The notes: generated from the letters alone by a model not told the origin. Shown: positions 1 through 8,235, counted from the stretch's first letter. The stretch: 64,000 nucleotides of DNA from Clostridia bacterium (GCA_910574835.1 CAJTDE010000002.1:62001-126000), one strand, 5' to 3'. Numbers and translations are program-made.

Positions 1-500
1 TGCGTTAATGCTGATTTGCCCGATTGGATTTCAGACGATTTTTCTTTTGATTCCGGTTCGGCCGATGTGTCGGATGTGTTTGATTTTTCCGGCGTGTTTA
101 TTCCTTCTGACACGCCTGGTTTTTTCATTGTGCTTGGTTCTTCCGATGCATCCGGTTTTTCTGATGTATCTGACTTTACTTCTGCTTTTATACTCTCCGG
201 CCCGGCCTCCTGCGGACTTGATTCCGCTGTATTTCTTTGGCTGTTTTTCAGATATAAAATTGCCGTGATAATGTGACGGCAGATGCTTCGCGAGGGGCAG
301 GTGCAAGTACTTTCCCCCAGAGGCATACGAATTGTGCATACCGCTTCTTTTAAAGTCACCTCCGCCCCCGTTTCGCTCCAGACTGCCGCGGGAGCTTCCT
401 GATCCAGGTCCTTATAAGCACGCTTTACCGTTCCTTTGTTACACAGTCCTGTGAGGTATTCGTCGTCTGCCTGTGTGAGCATTTGTTTTAAAGCTTCCAT
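1..500 (-). CDS. SWIM zinc-finger protein, C-terminal part beyond the window
   Basis: Read leftwards from an ATG at 500, preceded by AGAGG eight bases upstream, the frame stays open to the window edge, so the protein is partial. Residues 66-76 show the SWIM pattern C66-x-C68-x5-C74-x-H76, which in the family binds zinc and supports protein or nucleic-acid contacts. From about residue 88 the sequence becomes a Ser/Glu/Pro/Thr-rich low-complexity stretch, probably a flexible linker. The gene starts about 80 bases after the VWA gene and is the fourth member of an AAA-DUF5682-VWA-SWIM set. The frame can be extended into the VWA gene, but no better start was found there. The molecular role is unknown. 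YehQ-like is the closest named type, judged by order and domain only. Confidence 0.8.
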   Translation of the reverse strand, partial: MEALKQMLTQADDEYLTGLCNKGTVKRAYKDLDQEAPAAVWSETGAEVTLKEAVCTIRMPLGESTCTCPSRSICRHIITAILYLKNSQRNTAESSPQEAGPESIKAEVKSDTSEKPDASEEPSTMKKPGVSEGINTPEKSNTSDTSAEPESKEKSSEIQSGKSALT

Positions 501-579
501 GTCTTTATCCTCTATTCCGTTTTTGCAAATAAAACATATCTCCGTATCCTCAATGGCCAAAGGGACATTTAGGAGATCA

Positions 580-1713
580 TCACTGCATAATCTTCCCCAT
601 AAAATCCCCAAGCATCTCCGGTGTCATCGCTCCCACATGCGCCCCCAGATCTGCCAGCCTCTGTGCCGTATGGCGGTCGTAAACCGGATTGGCATCCCGA
701 TCAAGGGCAGTAAGGCAGATAAGCTTTGCGCCGCTCTCTATGATATCCCGGCTCACACCGAGCAGGCCGGCCACGCTGCCGCCCTCGCAGAGATCCGACA
801 CCAGAACAACCATCGTCCGATTGGGATTCTCAATCAGCCCTTCACAGTACTGCAAAGCCCCCGTAATATAAGTCCCGCCTCCAAGCTGAATACTCATCAG
901 CGTTTCCACCGGGTCGTCCAGATGGGCGCTTAAATCCACCACCTGGGTATCAAAAATCACAAGCCGGGTGTCAAGCATAGGCAGCCGGGCAAAGATTCCC
1001 GCCATCACCGCGCTGTGAATCACAGAATCGAGCATGGAGCCGCTCTCGTCCACTGCTATCACGACCCGCCACTGGTTATATTTCCGGGTACGGCTGCTGA
1101 AATATACCTGCTCCAGTACCAGGCGTTTTTCCTCCGGGTCGTAATGGGAGAGATTCTTTCGGATGGTTTTGCGGATATCCAGATTCCGCATGGACTTTAC
1201 ATGACTTGGAGTATTCCGGTCCAGGCTTCCCAAAAGGGAACGGCGTATCTCCCGATTCAGCTTTTCCGCAATTTCCTCCGCCACCTTTTTTACAATCCGC
1301 CGGGCCGTATCCAGAACAGGCCCCTTCATCAGATGCTTAAGCTGCAAAATGGTTTTCAAAAGCTCCTGATTCGGCTCCAGCTTTTCCAAAACCTCCTTAT
1401 CCGTTAAAAGTTCCTGCATCTCATAGCGTTCCAGAGCATGGCGTTCCAATACCTCCACCGTTTCCTTGGGAAACAGACGGCGGATCTTCGTAATCCACCC
1501 TGCCGTAGTCAGCCGGCTTGCCCCTGTGCCCCCGTCACGGCGCACATCTTCACCGTACTCGCGGGAATAGAGAAAATCCAACGCTTCCTCCAAGTCCTGA
1601 CAGCCGATGCCGTTCTCCATCCCGCGAAAGCCCTCTCCTCCGAAAGAAATCTGGTCCTTGGCCTGACTTCCCAGGATCAGCCGCCAACGATTCAATTGTT
1701 TTCCATCGTTCAT
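580..1713 (-). CDS. VWA domain protein (YehP-like)
   Basis: 377 residues. The C-terminal half is a von Willebrand A domain starting near residue 215, with an intact MIDAS metal site D222-E-S-G-S226 and a Gly-Gly-Gly-Thr loop further on. The N-terminal half is helical and charged. VWA proteins next to MoxR ATPases generally act as metal-dependent binding partners or adaptors for the ATPase. This one sits between the DUF5682 gene (48 bases upstream) and the SWIM gene, the same place yehP has in E. coli, and its length is close to YehP. No signal peptide or membrane segment is visible, so it is probably cytoplasmic. The substrate or client is unknown. Confidence 0.88.
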   Translation of the reverse strand: MNDGKQLNRWRLILGSQAKDQISFGGEGFRGMENGIGCQDLEEALDFLYSREYGEDVRRDGGTGASRLTTAGWITKIRRLFPKETVEVLERHALERYEMQELLTDKEVLEKLEPNQELLKTILQLKHLMKGPVLDTARRIVKKVAEEIAEKLNREIRRSLLGSLDRNTPSHVKSMRNLDIRKTIRKNLSHYDPEEKRLVLEQVYFSSRTRKYNQWRVVIAVDESGSMLDSVIHSAVMAGIFARLPMLDTRLVIFDTQVVDLSAHLDDPVETLMSIQLGGGTYITGALQYCEGLIENPNRTMVVLVSDLCEGGSVAGLLGVSRDIIESGAKLICLTALDRDANPVYDRHTAQRLADLGAHVGAMTPEMLGDFMGKIMQ

Positions 1714-1761
1714 ATTCGTACCTATTTTAAGTTCCGTAGTTCTCCTTCCAGCACTCCTTTG

Positions 1762-4335
1762 CTAGAACAGAAAACTCCCTTTTTCCATTTTTTTACTTAT
1801 AAATGCATCCAAAGCTTCCCCATACGCATACTCCCCGGGACTCACACTCCCTCCCGTCAGAAGGTCGCCCTTTTTCTTCCCGTGAAGCGCCGCCGCACGG
1901 CCTGCGATTCGATCCGTTTCAAGAGGTGTAAAATAACTGAATGCAAGACGCAGCTCCGGCAGCAGCTTTAAAAATTCCTCCCCGGGCAAACGCTCCAGAA
2001 GCCCGTCAATCAGGGTCAGAAATCCGCTGCTGGCAAATACAAAATCCCTGGCCGTAAAGAACAGCCCCCGAAGAAATGCCGCGCTTTTCGACAGCATTTC
2101 TCCGCTTCCTTGCATATATCCCTGAGCCGCCCGGGTAATCTGCTCCCCGTATCCCGCCTCATAGCCGTACAAAAGCCCCAGAACCGTCCCTTCCACGCCG
2201 GGATTTAATTTTCCCCGCCCAAGAAGGGTTTTCAGCGCGTCCATCAGAACCAGCCGCCGCTCACATGGATTGCTTTTCCCTGCCGCCTGGTAGAGAAGCC
2301 GCAGACTTTCCATACATTCCTGCTGCCGATCCTCCCCCACCTGTCCCATAGAGGGCAGAAGCTGAATAATCTTCTGAAAGCAGATATCCGTCATCCGCTC
2401 CAGATCGAGAGCATCCCGAACCTGATACAGATCCTGAAGATCGAGAAGCATCAAAAGCTGAGAAAAGCCCTTGGTCAGCGAAAAGAAATCTCCGTCATCC
2501 GCCAGTACCTCCGCCAGATGTTCCCGCATTTCCCCCTGCTCCTCGTGAAGTCCCATAAGGAAGCCTTTTACCAGAAGCTCCGCCGCTTCCTTACAGCCTG
2601 CGCTCTCATCAAACCGGCTGTGCAGCAAGGTACGGGCCGCCTCTGCCATAGTCCCGCCTGAGATGGAGGCGTCTATCAGGGCCGCAGTCACCTGCTCGGA
2701 CCATTTATAGCTCCAGATTTCCCGAATCCTGTTCTGATCCCGGCGGTTTACCAGGTCCGCGCCCTTTTTCCGTCTGGCAAAGCCGCAGTCCAAAAACTCT
2801 GTCTGGTAAAGAAAACGGCTCATCCGCAGATGCTTTTCCTTTTTGAAGATCTCCAGAATAACCTCCTGCTCCAGACTGGAATGTAGCTTGATGCCAAAGC
2901 CCCTGCACTGTTCTTCAAAATCCGACAGCAGAGGAGGCCGGGCGGCGTCCTTGCAGAGACGTCCCACCTGGGAGCCTGTCACAAGCTCTTTCAAAATACG
3001 GACGGCGCCCTCGGTAGACAGATTCCGTTCTCCCTTTATAAAGGAAGATACGGCACTGTCCTGAAGCTCATACAGCCCCGGTTCCTGTTTTCCGCGGAGA
3101 GCCGCTAACCCCTGGGCCATGTAAAATGCGCAGATTTCGTCATAGGAGGAGACATTTTCCTCCTTTCTTCTGGCCTGCCGTCCTGCCGCTGCCAGAAAAT
3201 GAAGAACGGTTTCTTCGTACGCGCCGGATAAAATCATGCCTGACGAATCAGTTTCCTGCTCTCTATGATGCGGCTGTTTCAATTTTGCTAAAACAGCTTC
3301 TTCTTTCTCTCCTTCGGAATCATCCGGTTTTATCTGCGGCGTATTCTTCTGCAAGTTTTTCCATACCTGGTGATAAAAGCCCGGCGACTGCATCCCGCTT
3401 GCATAGCCGTTCAGGGCATCCGCGGCCTCCATAGAGTAAGCCATCGGATACACCTCCTGCTGCTCCTTCACCTTACCGTGGAGCTTCACCGGCTCTCCGG
3501 TGTAGACATAGCTTCCGTCTTTCTGCCGGGACAAAAGCTCATAAAGTCCGTAGCTGTGAAAGCCTCCCGTCACCACCAGGATTCTGTGAAAGCTTTCGGA
3601 TGCCTTGGCAATCTGTTCCGCCATATACCGCTCCCGCAGAAGGCAGCCGTCTTCTAAAAGCTCCTCCGCCGGCGTATTTTTTCGGGAAAGGATGCAGTAG
3701 GTGAGCATTTGGCGTACAAAGTCCTCCGTGGGCTCCGTAAGGCCCTGGATTTCAAAATACTTCTCCCACAGCTCTTCAAAATCCCGCAACCCCGTTTTTT
3801 CACAGAGCAGAGCCAGATAGCGGCTGCGGCTTAGAAGATAGTCGTCGTTGTAGGTCTGCTTTTCTCCCTCCCTGCGAACGCCTTTTCCTCCGGTCGTTCC
3901 GATGAGAATCTCCCCGTAGGACAGATCCACAAACCGGGCCGGTATTCCCAGGCTTTTTGCTTCCCGCAGGGCCGTAAGCTCCGGGGAGCAGTCTAAAAAG
4001 GGATAGTAGCATTTGTAGTCCCCTTTTTTCTCCGTCACAAGGCCATCCCGATCCCGGTAGGCATAATACAGGGCCAGCGGAGGCTTTGTGTCCTCATGCA
4101 GCAGCACGGGAATCAGCGGGTCCGCATTTTCCGGGCCTTCTATAAGAATCAGGTCCGGCTGATAATCCAATACCGCCTTTTTCAAATGAAAGGAGCAGGC
4201 CGGGCTGTGATGGCGAATGGGGAAGTAGAGTACTCCGTGCTCTTTGCCGTACAATAGCTCGGAGGGAATCCTTACGCTCTCCTCCGGGTTTTCCGTTACC
4301 GCAGGTATTTCCTGGCCTCGTAATAGCTGCTCCAT
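1762..4335 (-). CDS. DUF5682 family protein (YehM-like)
   Basis: 857 residues, soluble by composition. The N-terminal region contains R41-H-H-S-P45 and E66-G-P68, motifs I associate with the DUF5682 family found with MoxR/VWA pairs. The remainder is mostly helical, with a possible linker near residues 340-365. The start at 4335 is supported by GAGG seven bases upstream and lies inside the end of the AAA gene (40-base overlap), so the two are probably translationally coupled. No enzymatic activity can be assigned. Its conserved company (AAA, VWA, SWIM) suggests a multi-protein assembly. It is longer than E. coli YehM, the obvious comparison. Confidence 0.8.
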   Translation of the reverse strand: MEQLLRGQEIPAVTENPEESVRIPSELLYGKEHGVLYFPIRHHSPACSFHLKKAVLDYQPDLILIEGPENADPLIPVLLHEDTKPPLALYYAYRDRDGLVTEKKGDYKCYYPFLDCSPELTALREAKSLGIPARFVDLSYGEILIGTTGGKGVRREGEKQTYNDDYLLSRSRYLALLCEKTGLRDFEELWEKYFEIQGLTEPTEDFVRQMLTYCILSRKNTPAEELLEDGCLLRERYMAEQIAKASESFHRILVVTGGFHSYGLYELLSRQKDGSYVYTGEPVKLHGKVKEQQEVYPMAYSMEAADALNGYASGMQSPGFYHQVWKNLQKNTPQIKPDDSEGEKEEAVLAKLKQPHHREQETDSSGMILSGAYEETVLHFLAAAGRQARRKEENVSSYDEICAFYMAQGLAALRGKQEPGLYELQDSAVSSFIKGERNLSTEGAVRILKELVTGSQVGRLCKDAARPPLLSDFEEQCRGFGIKLHSSLEQEVILEIFKKEKHLRMSRFLYQTEFLDCGFARRKKGADLVNRRDQNRIREIWSYKWSEQVTAALIDASISGGTMAEAARTLLHSRFDESAGCKEAAELLVKGFLMGLHEEQGEMREHLAEVLADDGDFFSLTKGFSQLLMLLDLQDLYQVRDALDLERMTDICFQKIIQLLPSMGQVGEDRQQECMESLRLLYQAAGKSNPCERRLVLMDALKTLLGRGKLNPGVEGTVLGLLYGYEAGYGEQITRAAQGYMQGSGEMLSKSAAFLRGLFFTARDFVFASSGFLTLIDGLLERLPGEEFLKLLPELRLAFSYFTPLETDRIAGRAAALHGKKKGDLLTGGSVSPGEYAYGEALDAFISKKMEKGSFLF

Positions 4336-5411
4336 AAGCCGCCCTCTTTTCCTCCCTTATCGCGAATTACGGTCTGGAAATAGCTTTTCAGCTTTTCCAA
4401 ATCGTCCTTGTTTTCCTTCTGTACGGCTCCCACCAGGTTCTGCACCAGACAGCCCAGATCCATGCGGGAATCGCCGTAGTAGTAGGCCGTCATCATGGTC
4501 TGATAGTAGACGGATACGGCCTCCGCCGTGCTCATAACCGCTGAGGGCCGGTCTATCCGGTGCCCCAGGGAGGAAACGCCTTCCCGAAGCTCATGGTAGG
4601 TGGAGGCGAGCAGGTCGGCCACATCCTCGTCCGGCTCCATTTCAATGCGGTTTTCTTTGGCAAGCTCGGCTACCTCATTTAGAATAATCTGCTTTTCCAG
4701 GGCTGTGTCGCGGATGGGCATGACCGTTTCGAAGTTAAAACGGCGCTTGAGAGCGCTGCTCATTTCGTTGACGCCCTTGTCTCTTGTATTTGCCGTGCCG
4801 ATGACGTTGAAGCCTGCCTGGGCAAACAGAAGTCCGTCCTCTCCAAGCTCCGGCACATTCAGCACCTTGTCGCTGAGGACGCTGATTAGACTGTCCTGGA
4901 TCTCGGCCGGGGTACGGGTAATTTCCTCAAAACGGGTGAGGATTCCCTGTTCCATGCCTACGTAGAGGGGAGAGGGAACCAGTGCTTCCCGGACGGGGCC
5001 CTTTGCAAGAAGAAGGGCGTAGTTCCAGCTGTATTTGATCATGTCCTCGGTGGTTCCGGCCGTGCCCTGGATGGTGTTGGTGCTGTTTCCGCTGATGGCG
5101 GCCGACAAAAGCTCCGAAAGCATGGTTTTTGCCGTGCCCGGCTCGCCTACCAGCATAAGGCCGCGGTTGCCTGCCAGGGTGATGATGCAGCGTTCTACTA
5201 AGGCATCGTTTCCCAGATATTTTTTGCGGATGGTAAGCTCCCGATCCTGATAGCGCAATGGCTCCCGGCTGCCCAGGATAAAGGTCCGAACGGCCTTGGG
5301 GGACAATTTCCAGTTTAAGGGGCGGCGGCCGGTGTCTAAGATGGAGAGAAGCTCCAGTTCTTCCCGGTAGCGCACCTCTACGGGTGGTTTGATTACTGTT
5401 TTTTGTTCCAC
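4296..5411 (-). CDS. MoxR-family AAA+ ATPase (YehL-like)
   Basis: 371 residues with a single AAA+ core. Walker A is G89-E-P-G-T-A-K-T96, the Walker B region is near residues 157-165 (ILTRFEEIT), and sensor 1 is the GTANTRDKG segment at about 205-213, followed by an ALKRRF arginine-finger region. MoxR AAA+ proteins form hexamers and remodel or activate client complexes together with VWA partners. The gene heads the four-gene cassette on the minus strand, and DUF5682 overlaps its 3' end. A decayed copy of the hairpin repeat (5424-5497) lies directly before its ribosome binding site and may sit in the 5' leader. Assignment to the YehL branch rests on gene order and length. Confidence 0.88.
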   Translation of the reverse strand: MEQKTVIKPPVEVRYREELELLSILDTGRRPLNWKLSPKAVRTFILGSREPLRYQDRELTIRKKYLGNDALVERCIITLAGNRGLMLVGEPGTAKTMLSELLSAAISGNSTNTIQGTAGTTEDMIKYSWNYALLLAKGPVREALVPSPLYVGMEQGILTRFEEITRTPAEIQDSLISVLSDKVLNVPELGEDGLLFAQAGFNVIGTANTRDKGVNEMSSALKRRFNFETVMPIRDTALEKQIILNEVAELAKENRIEMEPDEDVADLLASTYHELREGVSSLGHRIDRPSAVMSTAEAVSVYYQTMMTAYYYGDSRMDLGCLVQNLVGAVQKENKDDLEKLKSYFQTVIRDKGGKEGGLWSSYYEARKYLR

Positions 5412-5423
5412 TTTATGTAACCT

Positions 5424-5497
5424 CCTATTTTAAATCGCTGCGCGATGGCACGAAAGGGTAAAGTCGCTTCGGCACACCTGTGATGAGAGAAATCTCT
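5424..5497. repeat. Decayed copy of the sucrose-leader hairpin repeat
   Basis: The sequence from 5435 (TCGCTGCGCGATGGCAC) through the GTAAAGTCGCTTC segment matches the start of the repeat units at 11672 and 11845. The long central hairpin of those units has shrunk here to AGAGAAATCTCT. It lies between the COG3910-like ATPase gene and the start of the AAA gene, the same position relative to a start codon as the copies before the PTS gene. Confidence 0.75.
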
Positions 5498-5499
5498 TA

Positions 5500-6255
5500 C
5501 TATTCCGCTTCCCCTTCCTCCAGAAGCCGTTTCAAAAGATATTCCCTGTGATTGAGAAACATCTCCGTCACCTGGTAGCTCTCCGTCTTAGTATACTCCA
5601 CAGAGTGAATCGCTCCTTCGTCAAAGGACAAAATCTCCGCCCCGGGAAGTCCCAGAAGAATCGGAGAATGGGACGCAATCAGAAACTGACTGCCTTCCCG
5701 GACAAGACGGTGGATACAGATTAGCAATGTCAGCTGGCGCTGCGGCGAGAGGGCCGCTTCCGGCTCGTCCAGTAGATAGAAGCCCTGTCCCTGAAAACGA
5801 TTCTGCATCAGAGCCAGAAAGCTCTCCCCATGAGACTGCTCATGCAGGGAACGGCCGCCATACCGCCGGTAGTAGATCTCCGGCCTGTCCCCGTCCCGGT
5901 ATTCCTCCACCTGGGTCGCTACATTGTAAAAGCTCTCCGCCCGGAGAAAAAAGTTATCCCTGGGGCTTCGATAGCCCTTTTTCAAAACCATCCCTTCATA
6001 CAGGGAGGAATGGGTTTCTCTGGTGGAAAAGCGGAAATCCCGGCTCCCTCCCTCGGGATTCAGCCCGTAGGCTGCGGCAATGGCTTCCAGAAGGGTCGAT
6101 TTTCCGGTTCCGTTTTCTCCCACAAAAAAAGTCACGGGGGCTTCAAAGCTTAGGGATTCCATCCCGGAAAGAGCCGTAATTCTGTGTAAATAAGAATCCG
6201 GATCTACCTTATTCCAGTCAATGGTTAAACCGTTGACAAAAAGACTGCCTTTCAT
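5500..6255 (-). CDS. AAA/ABC-type ATPase (COG3910-like)
   Basis: 251 residues forming one ABC-like nucleotide-binding domain: Walker A G46-E-N-G-T-G-K-S53, a signature-like SHGESF at 141-146, Walker B with LLDEPEA at 161-167, and a switch histidine in ASHSP at 194-198. The short insert between Walker A and the signature resembles the compact predicted ATPases of COG3910 rather than a transporter subunit, and no permease gene is nearby. It is followed by the MoxR cassette on the same strand, separated by the hairpin-repeat remnant, and preceded by a small acidic gene. The function is unknown. A DNA-repair or defence-type role is possible but unproven. Confidence 0.8.
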   Translation of the reverse strand: MKGSLFVNGLTIDWNKVDPDSYLHRITALSGMESLSFEAPVTFFVGENGTGKSTLLEAIAAAYGLNPEGGSRDFRFSTRETHSSLYEGMVLKKGYRSPRDNFFLRAESFYNVATQVEEYRDGDRPEIYYRRYGGRSLHEQSHGESFLALMQNRFQGQGFYLLDEPEAALSPQRQLTLLICIHRLVREGSQFLIASHSPILLGLPGAEILSFDEGAIHSVEYTKTESYQVTEMFLNHREYLLKRLLEEGEAE

Positions 6256-6309
6256 CTCTGTCCTGTCTCCATTCTTGTGTATTGGTTTTTCATCCGCGTA
6301 TCAGAAGGG

Positions 6310-6558
6310 TTAATACCACTCCTTCATCAGATCCAGAAGCACTGTCTCATAATCTCCCAGTAGTTCCTCCTGCCGGCCGCCGCTTCTAAGATTCGTCTCC
6401 ACACCCCGTTCTCCGTCCTCAAACTCCCAGATATGATAGGGGACGCCGCGGTAATCAAAATCAATGCTTCCCAGACCGTCCTCCTCGTTGTAGGTATAGC
6501 TCCATCCCCGTTCCTCTATCAATGCCAGCACCCGGCCCAAATGTCCTTTTTGCTCCAT
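6310..6558 (-). CDS. Small acidic protein, function unknown
   Basis: 82 residues, rich in Glu, Asp, Gly and aromatic residues, with no membrane segment. I do not recognise a family. AGGAGAG stands a few bases before the ATG at 6558, a good ribosome binding site. It lies 54 bases upstream of the ATPase gene on the same strand and about 150 bases downstream of a minus-strand promoter (6709-6737), so it is probably the first main gene of that transcript. Alternating charged and aromatic residues suggest a small alpha/beta fold. Confidence 0.65.
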   Translation of the reverse strand: MEQKGHLGRVLALIEERGWSYTYNEEDGLGSIDFDYRGVPYHIWEFEDGERGVETNLRSGGRQEELLGDYETVLLDLMKEWY

Positions 6559-6567
6559 AGCTCTCTC

Positions 6568-6693
6568 CTATTCCGGTTCCGCAATATTCCTTACAATGCA
6601 CTTGTATAAAAACAATTTTAAGCCAAGGAACCATGTACCTGCAAAATGCTTCGCGGCGTAAGGCAGATTACGGATTCCGTTTCCTTCATACAT
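6568..6693 (-). CDS. Possible 41-residue leader ORF
   Basis: An ATG at 6693 opens a 41-codon frame that ends in TAG nine bases before the start of the small acidic gene. It fills the leader between the promoter at 6709-6737 and that gene. The product would be basic and aromatic (it contains KHFAGTWFLGLKLFLY), unlike the acidic downstream protein. No clear ribosome binding site precedes it, so it may be chance. Confidence 0.25.
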   Translation of the reverse strand: MYEGNGIRNLPYAAKHFAGTWFLGLKLFLYKCIVRNIAEPE

Positions 6694-6708
6694 GTGATTT
6701 TCTTTTTT

Positions 6709-6737
6709 ATTATAATTCATTTTACAGGATTTGTCGT
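6709..6737 (-). promoter_or_regulatory. Sigma-A promoter for the 6.6 kb minus-strand genes
   Basis: On the minus strand, ACGACA (6732-6737) and a perfect TATAAT (6709-6714) are 17 bases apart. It points to the small acidic protein and ATPase genes and is divergent from the GNAT promoter 40 bases away. Confidence 0.6.
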
Positions 6738-6775
6738 TTAAAATTCTCTTAAATATATGAAAATATAAGAAAAAT

Positions 6776-6804
6776 TTGACAACCCATCCATTTTAACGTA
6801 TGAT
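6776..6804 (+). promoter_or_regulatory. Sigma-A promoter of the GNAT gene
   Basis: TTGACA (6776-6781) and TATGAT (6799-6804) with a 17-base spacer give a near-consensus promoter. Transcription would begin near 6811, about 35 bases before the ATG at 6846, after an AAAGGAG ribosome binding site. Confidence 0.8.
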
Positions 6805-6845
6805 CTGGAAAACACATCTACGAAAATAAAAGGAGCACAGACATC

Positions 6846-7370
6846 ATGGATTTTCAACTAAGACCCTGGAGCATCGAAGACGCGGAAGATATAGCAGTCG
6901 AAGCGGACAATCCCCGCATTGCGGCCAACCTGCGGAATGTATTTCCGTGCCCTTATACCCTTAAGGATGCCGTTGACTACATCACCGACTGCATTTCAAA
7001 GGAAGGCGGCCGGCAGATAACGCGGGCCATTGAGGTAGACGGCCGGGCTGTGGGAAGCATCGGAATCTTTCTGATGAACGACGTGTATGAAAAATCAGCC
7101 GAATTGGGGTACTGGCTCTCGGAAAAATACTGGCGGAAGGGCATTATGTCCCGGGCGGTGCGGATGCTTTGCAGGGAGGCATTCGAAACCTTTGATATTG
7201 TCCGCATCTTTGCGGAACCCTTTGCCTGCAATGCAGGCTCCAGAGGCGTTCTTGAAAAAGCCGGATTTACCTGTGAGGGTACTATGAAAAACGGTATCTA
7301 TAAAAACGGGCAGATCCATTCCTATTGTATATATGCACTGTTACGGGAAGAGGCTGTCGGGAATTTTTAG
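6846..7370 (+). CDS. GNAT-family N-acetyltransferase (RimJ/RimL type)
   Basis: 174 residues. The AELGYWLSEKYWRKGIMSRAV segment around residues 83-103 carries the RimL-like acetyl-CoA loop, and a late V-L-E-K-A-G-F segment with an asparagine before it is typical of the family C-terminus. Such enzymes move an acetyl group from acetyl-CoA to an amine on a protein N-terminus, amino acid or small molecule. The acceptor cannot be read from the sequence. It is a single plus-strand gene with its own strong promoter and is divergent from the ATPase operon. There is no partner gene to suggest a substrate. Confidence 0.88.
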   Translation: MDFQLRPWSIEDAEDIAVEADNPRIAANLRNVFPCPYTLKDAVDYITDCISKEGGRQITRAIEVDGRAVGSIGIFLMNDVYEKSAELGYWLSEKYWRKGIMSRAVRMLCREAFETFDIVRIFAEPFACNAGSRGVLEKAGFTCEGTMKNGIYKNGQIHSYCIYALLREEAVGNF

Positions 7371-7485
7371 TATAGGGCTTAATATTTTTGCCTGATAGCC
7401 CAAGGCATTTTGCACGTTTACTTTTGTGACAGCCTCACCGGGGGAGAAAAGTTAAATGGCGGTTCTTTTTGAACGTGTTACTGAA

Positions 7486-7518
7486 CATTTCAATACATCC
7501 GAAGAGCATTTCAATACA
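7486..7518 (+). promoter_or_regulatory. Two CATTTCAATACA direct repeats 21 bp apart
   Basis: CATTTCAATACA occurs at 7486-7497 and again at 7507-7518, exactly 21 bases start to start, ending six bases before the -35 box of the next promoter. Two helical turns of spacing just upstream of -35 is a layout used by activators such as LytTR-type regulators. No regulator gene is adjacent. Confidence 0.55.
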
Positions 7519-7524
7519 AAAGTC

Positions 7525-7552
7525 TTGAAATTCTTTTTTTGCGTGGTAAACT
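7525..7552 (+). promoter_or_regulatory. Promoter of the coiled-coil protein gene
   Basis: TTGAAA (7525-7530) and TAAACT (7547-7552) with a 16-base spacer. The -10 is imperfect, which fits dependence on an activator bound at the direct repeats just upstream. Confidence 0.55.
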
Positions 7553-7600
7553 GATAACAGCAATATCAGTTACCTATCTTGTGGATTGGAGGAATATATT

Positions 7601-8128
7601 ATGCAGTCTATTTCCGGAATAAATTCTGGCGCGGCGCAGCCGTCTGTGCCGATTGCTGGTGTGGATGAACCGAAAAAAGTCCGGCGGCCCGAAGACGAAA
7701 CCCAATCACGCTGCCAAAAACCTGTGATGGATGAATATGTTCCGGAGGAAAAACCGGAACCATCAGGGCGTTACTGTCTGAGCAAAGACGAGAACGGCAA
7801 GCCTAAAATCTATTTCGATGCCCCGGAGCGGGCAGAGAATGCCCCAGATGCTTCCGATGCCTCTGATCGGGATAAGAGTGCAGAAGGGCCGGAAAAAAGC
7901 GGCTCTGACAAAGATGGGCAAAGCTGCACCTGCAACACCGATAAGGTTGACCGTGAGATTGAAAAACTAAAAAAGCAGAAACAAGAGCTGGAACAGCAAA
8001 TCAACAGGGAAACAGATGAAAGCAAAATAGAGGATTTGAAAGAAAAATTGGCACAGATAGAAAAAGAATTGAGCCAAAAGGACAACGACACATATAGGCG
8101 TCAGCACGCTGTATATACATATTCCTAA
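7601..8128 (+). CDS. Coiled-coil protein, possibly FlxA-like
   Basis: 175 residues from the ATG at 7601, chosen because GGAGG stands eight bases before it. A TTG at 7586 is in frame but would overlap that site. Residues from about 1 to 110 are low-complexity and rich in Pro, Glu, Asp and Ser. The last 60 or so residues form a charged Leu/Gln heptad coiled coil ending in a Tyr/Arg/Gln/His-rich tail. The tail recalls FlxA-like proteins of Firmicutes, which tend to be linked to motility regulons, but the match is by eye only. The gene stands alone between a direct-repeat promoter and a terminator. Confidence 0.6.
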   Translation: MQSISGINSGAAQPSVPIAGVDEPKKVRRPEDETQSRCQKPVMDEYVPEEKPEPSGRYCLSKDENGKPKIYFDAPERAENAPDASDASDRDKSAEGPEKSGSDKDGQSCTCNTDKVDREIEKLKKQKQELEQQINRETDESKIEDLKEKLAQIEKELSQKDNDTYRRQHAVYTYS

Positions 8129-8190
8129 TGTCTTCCGCACGGCGGCAAAAGAAAAAAGCCGTCGTACAAGCGGTAAAATCGCTACACCTC

Positions 8191-8226
8191 AAACGGCGGC
8201 TTTTGAGAAATCGAAAGCCGCCGTTT
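8191..8226. terminator. Bidirectional terminator between the coiled-coil gene and GH32
   Basis: AAACGGCGGCTTT (8191-8203) and its perfect complement AAAGCCGCCGTTT (8214-8226) enclose a ten-base loop. Because the arms end in AAA/TTT runs it can end transcription from either side. A second weaker ACGGC/GCCGT pair lies at 8139-8162. Confidence 0.85.
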
Positions 8227-8235
8227 ATAAGTAAA

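Noticed and set aside
7586-7600. TTG start 15 bases before the coiled-coil gene
   Set aside because: It would place the GGAGG ribosome site inside the coding sequence. The ATG at 7601 is better spaced.
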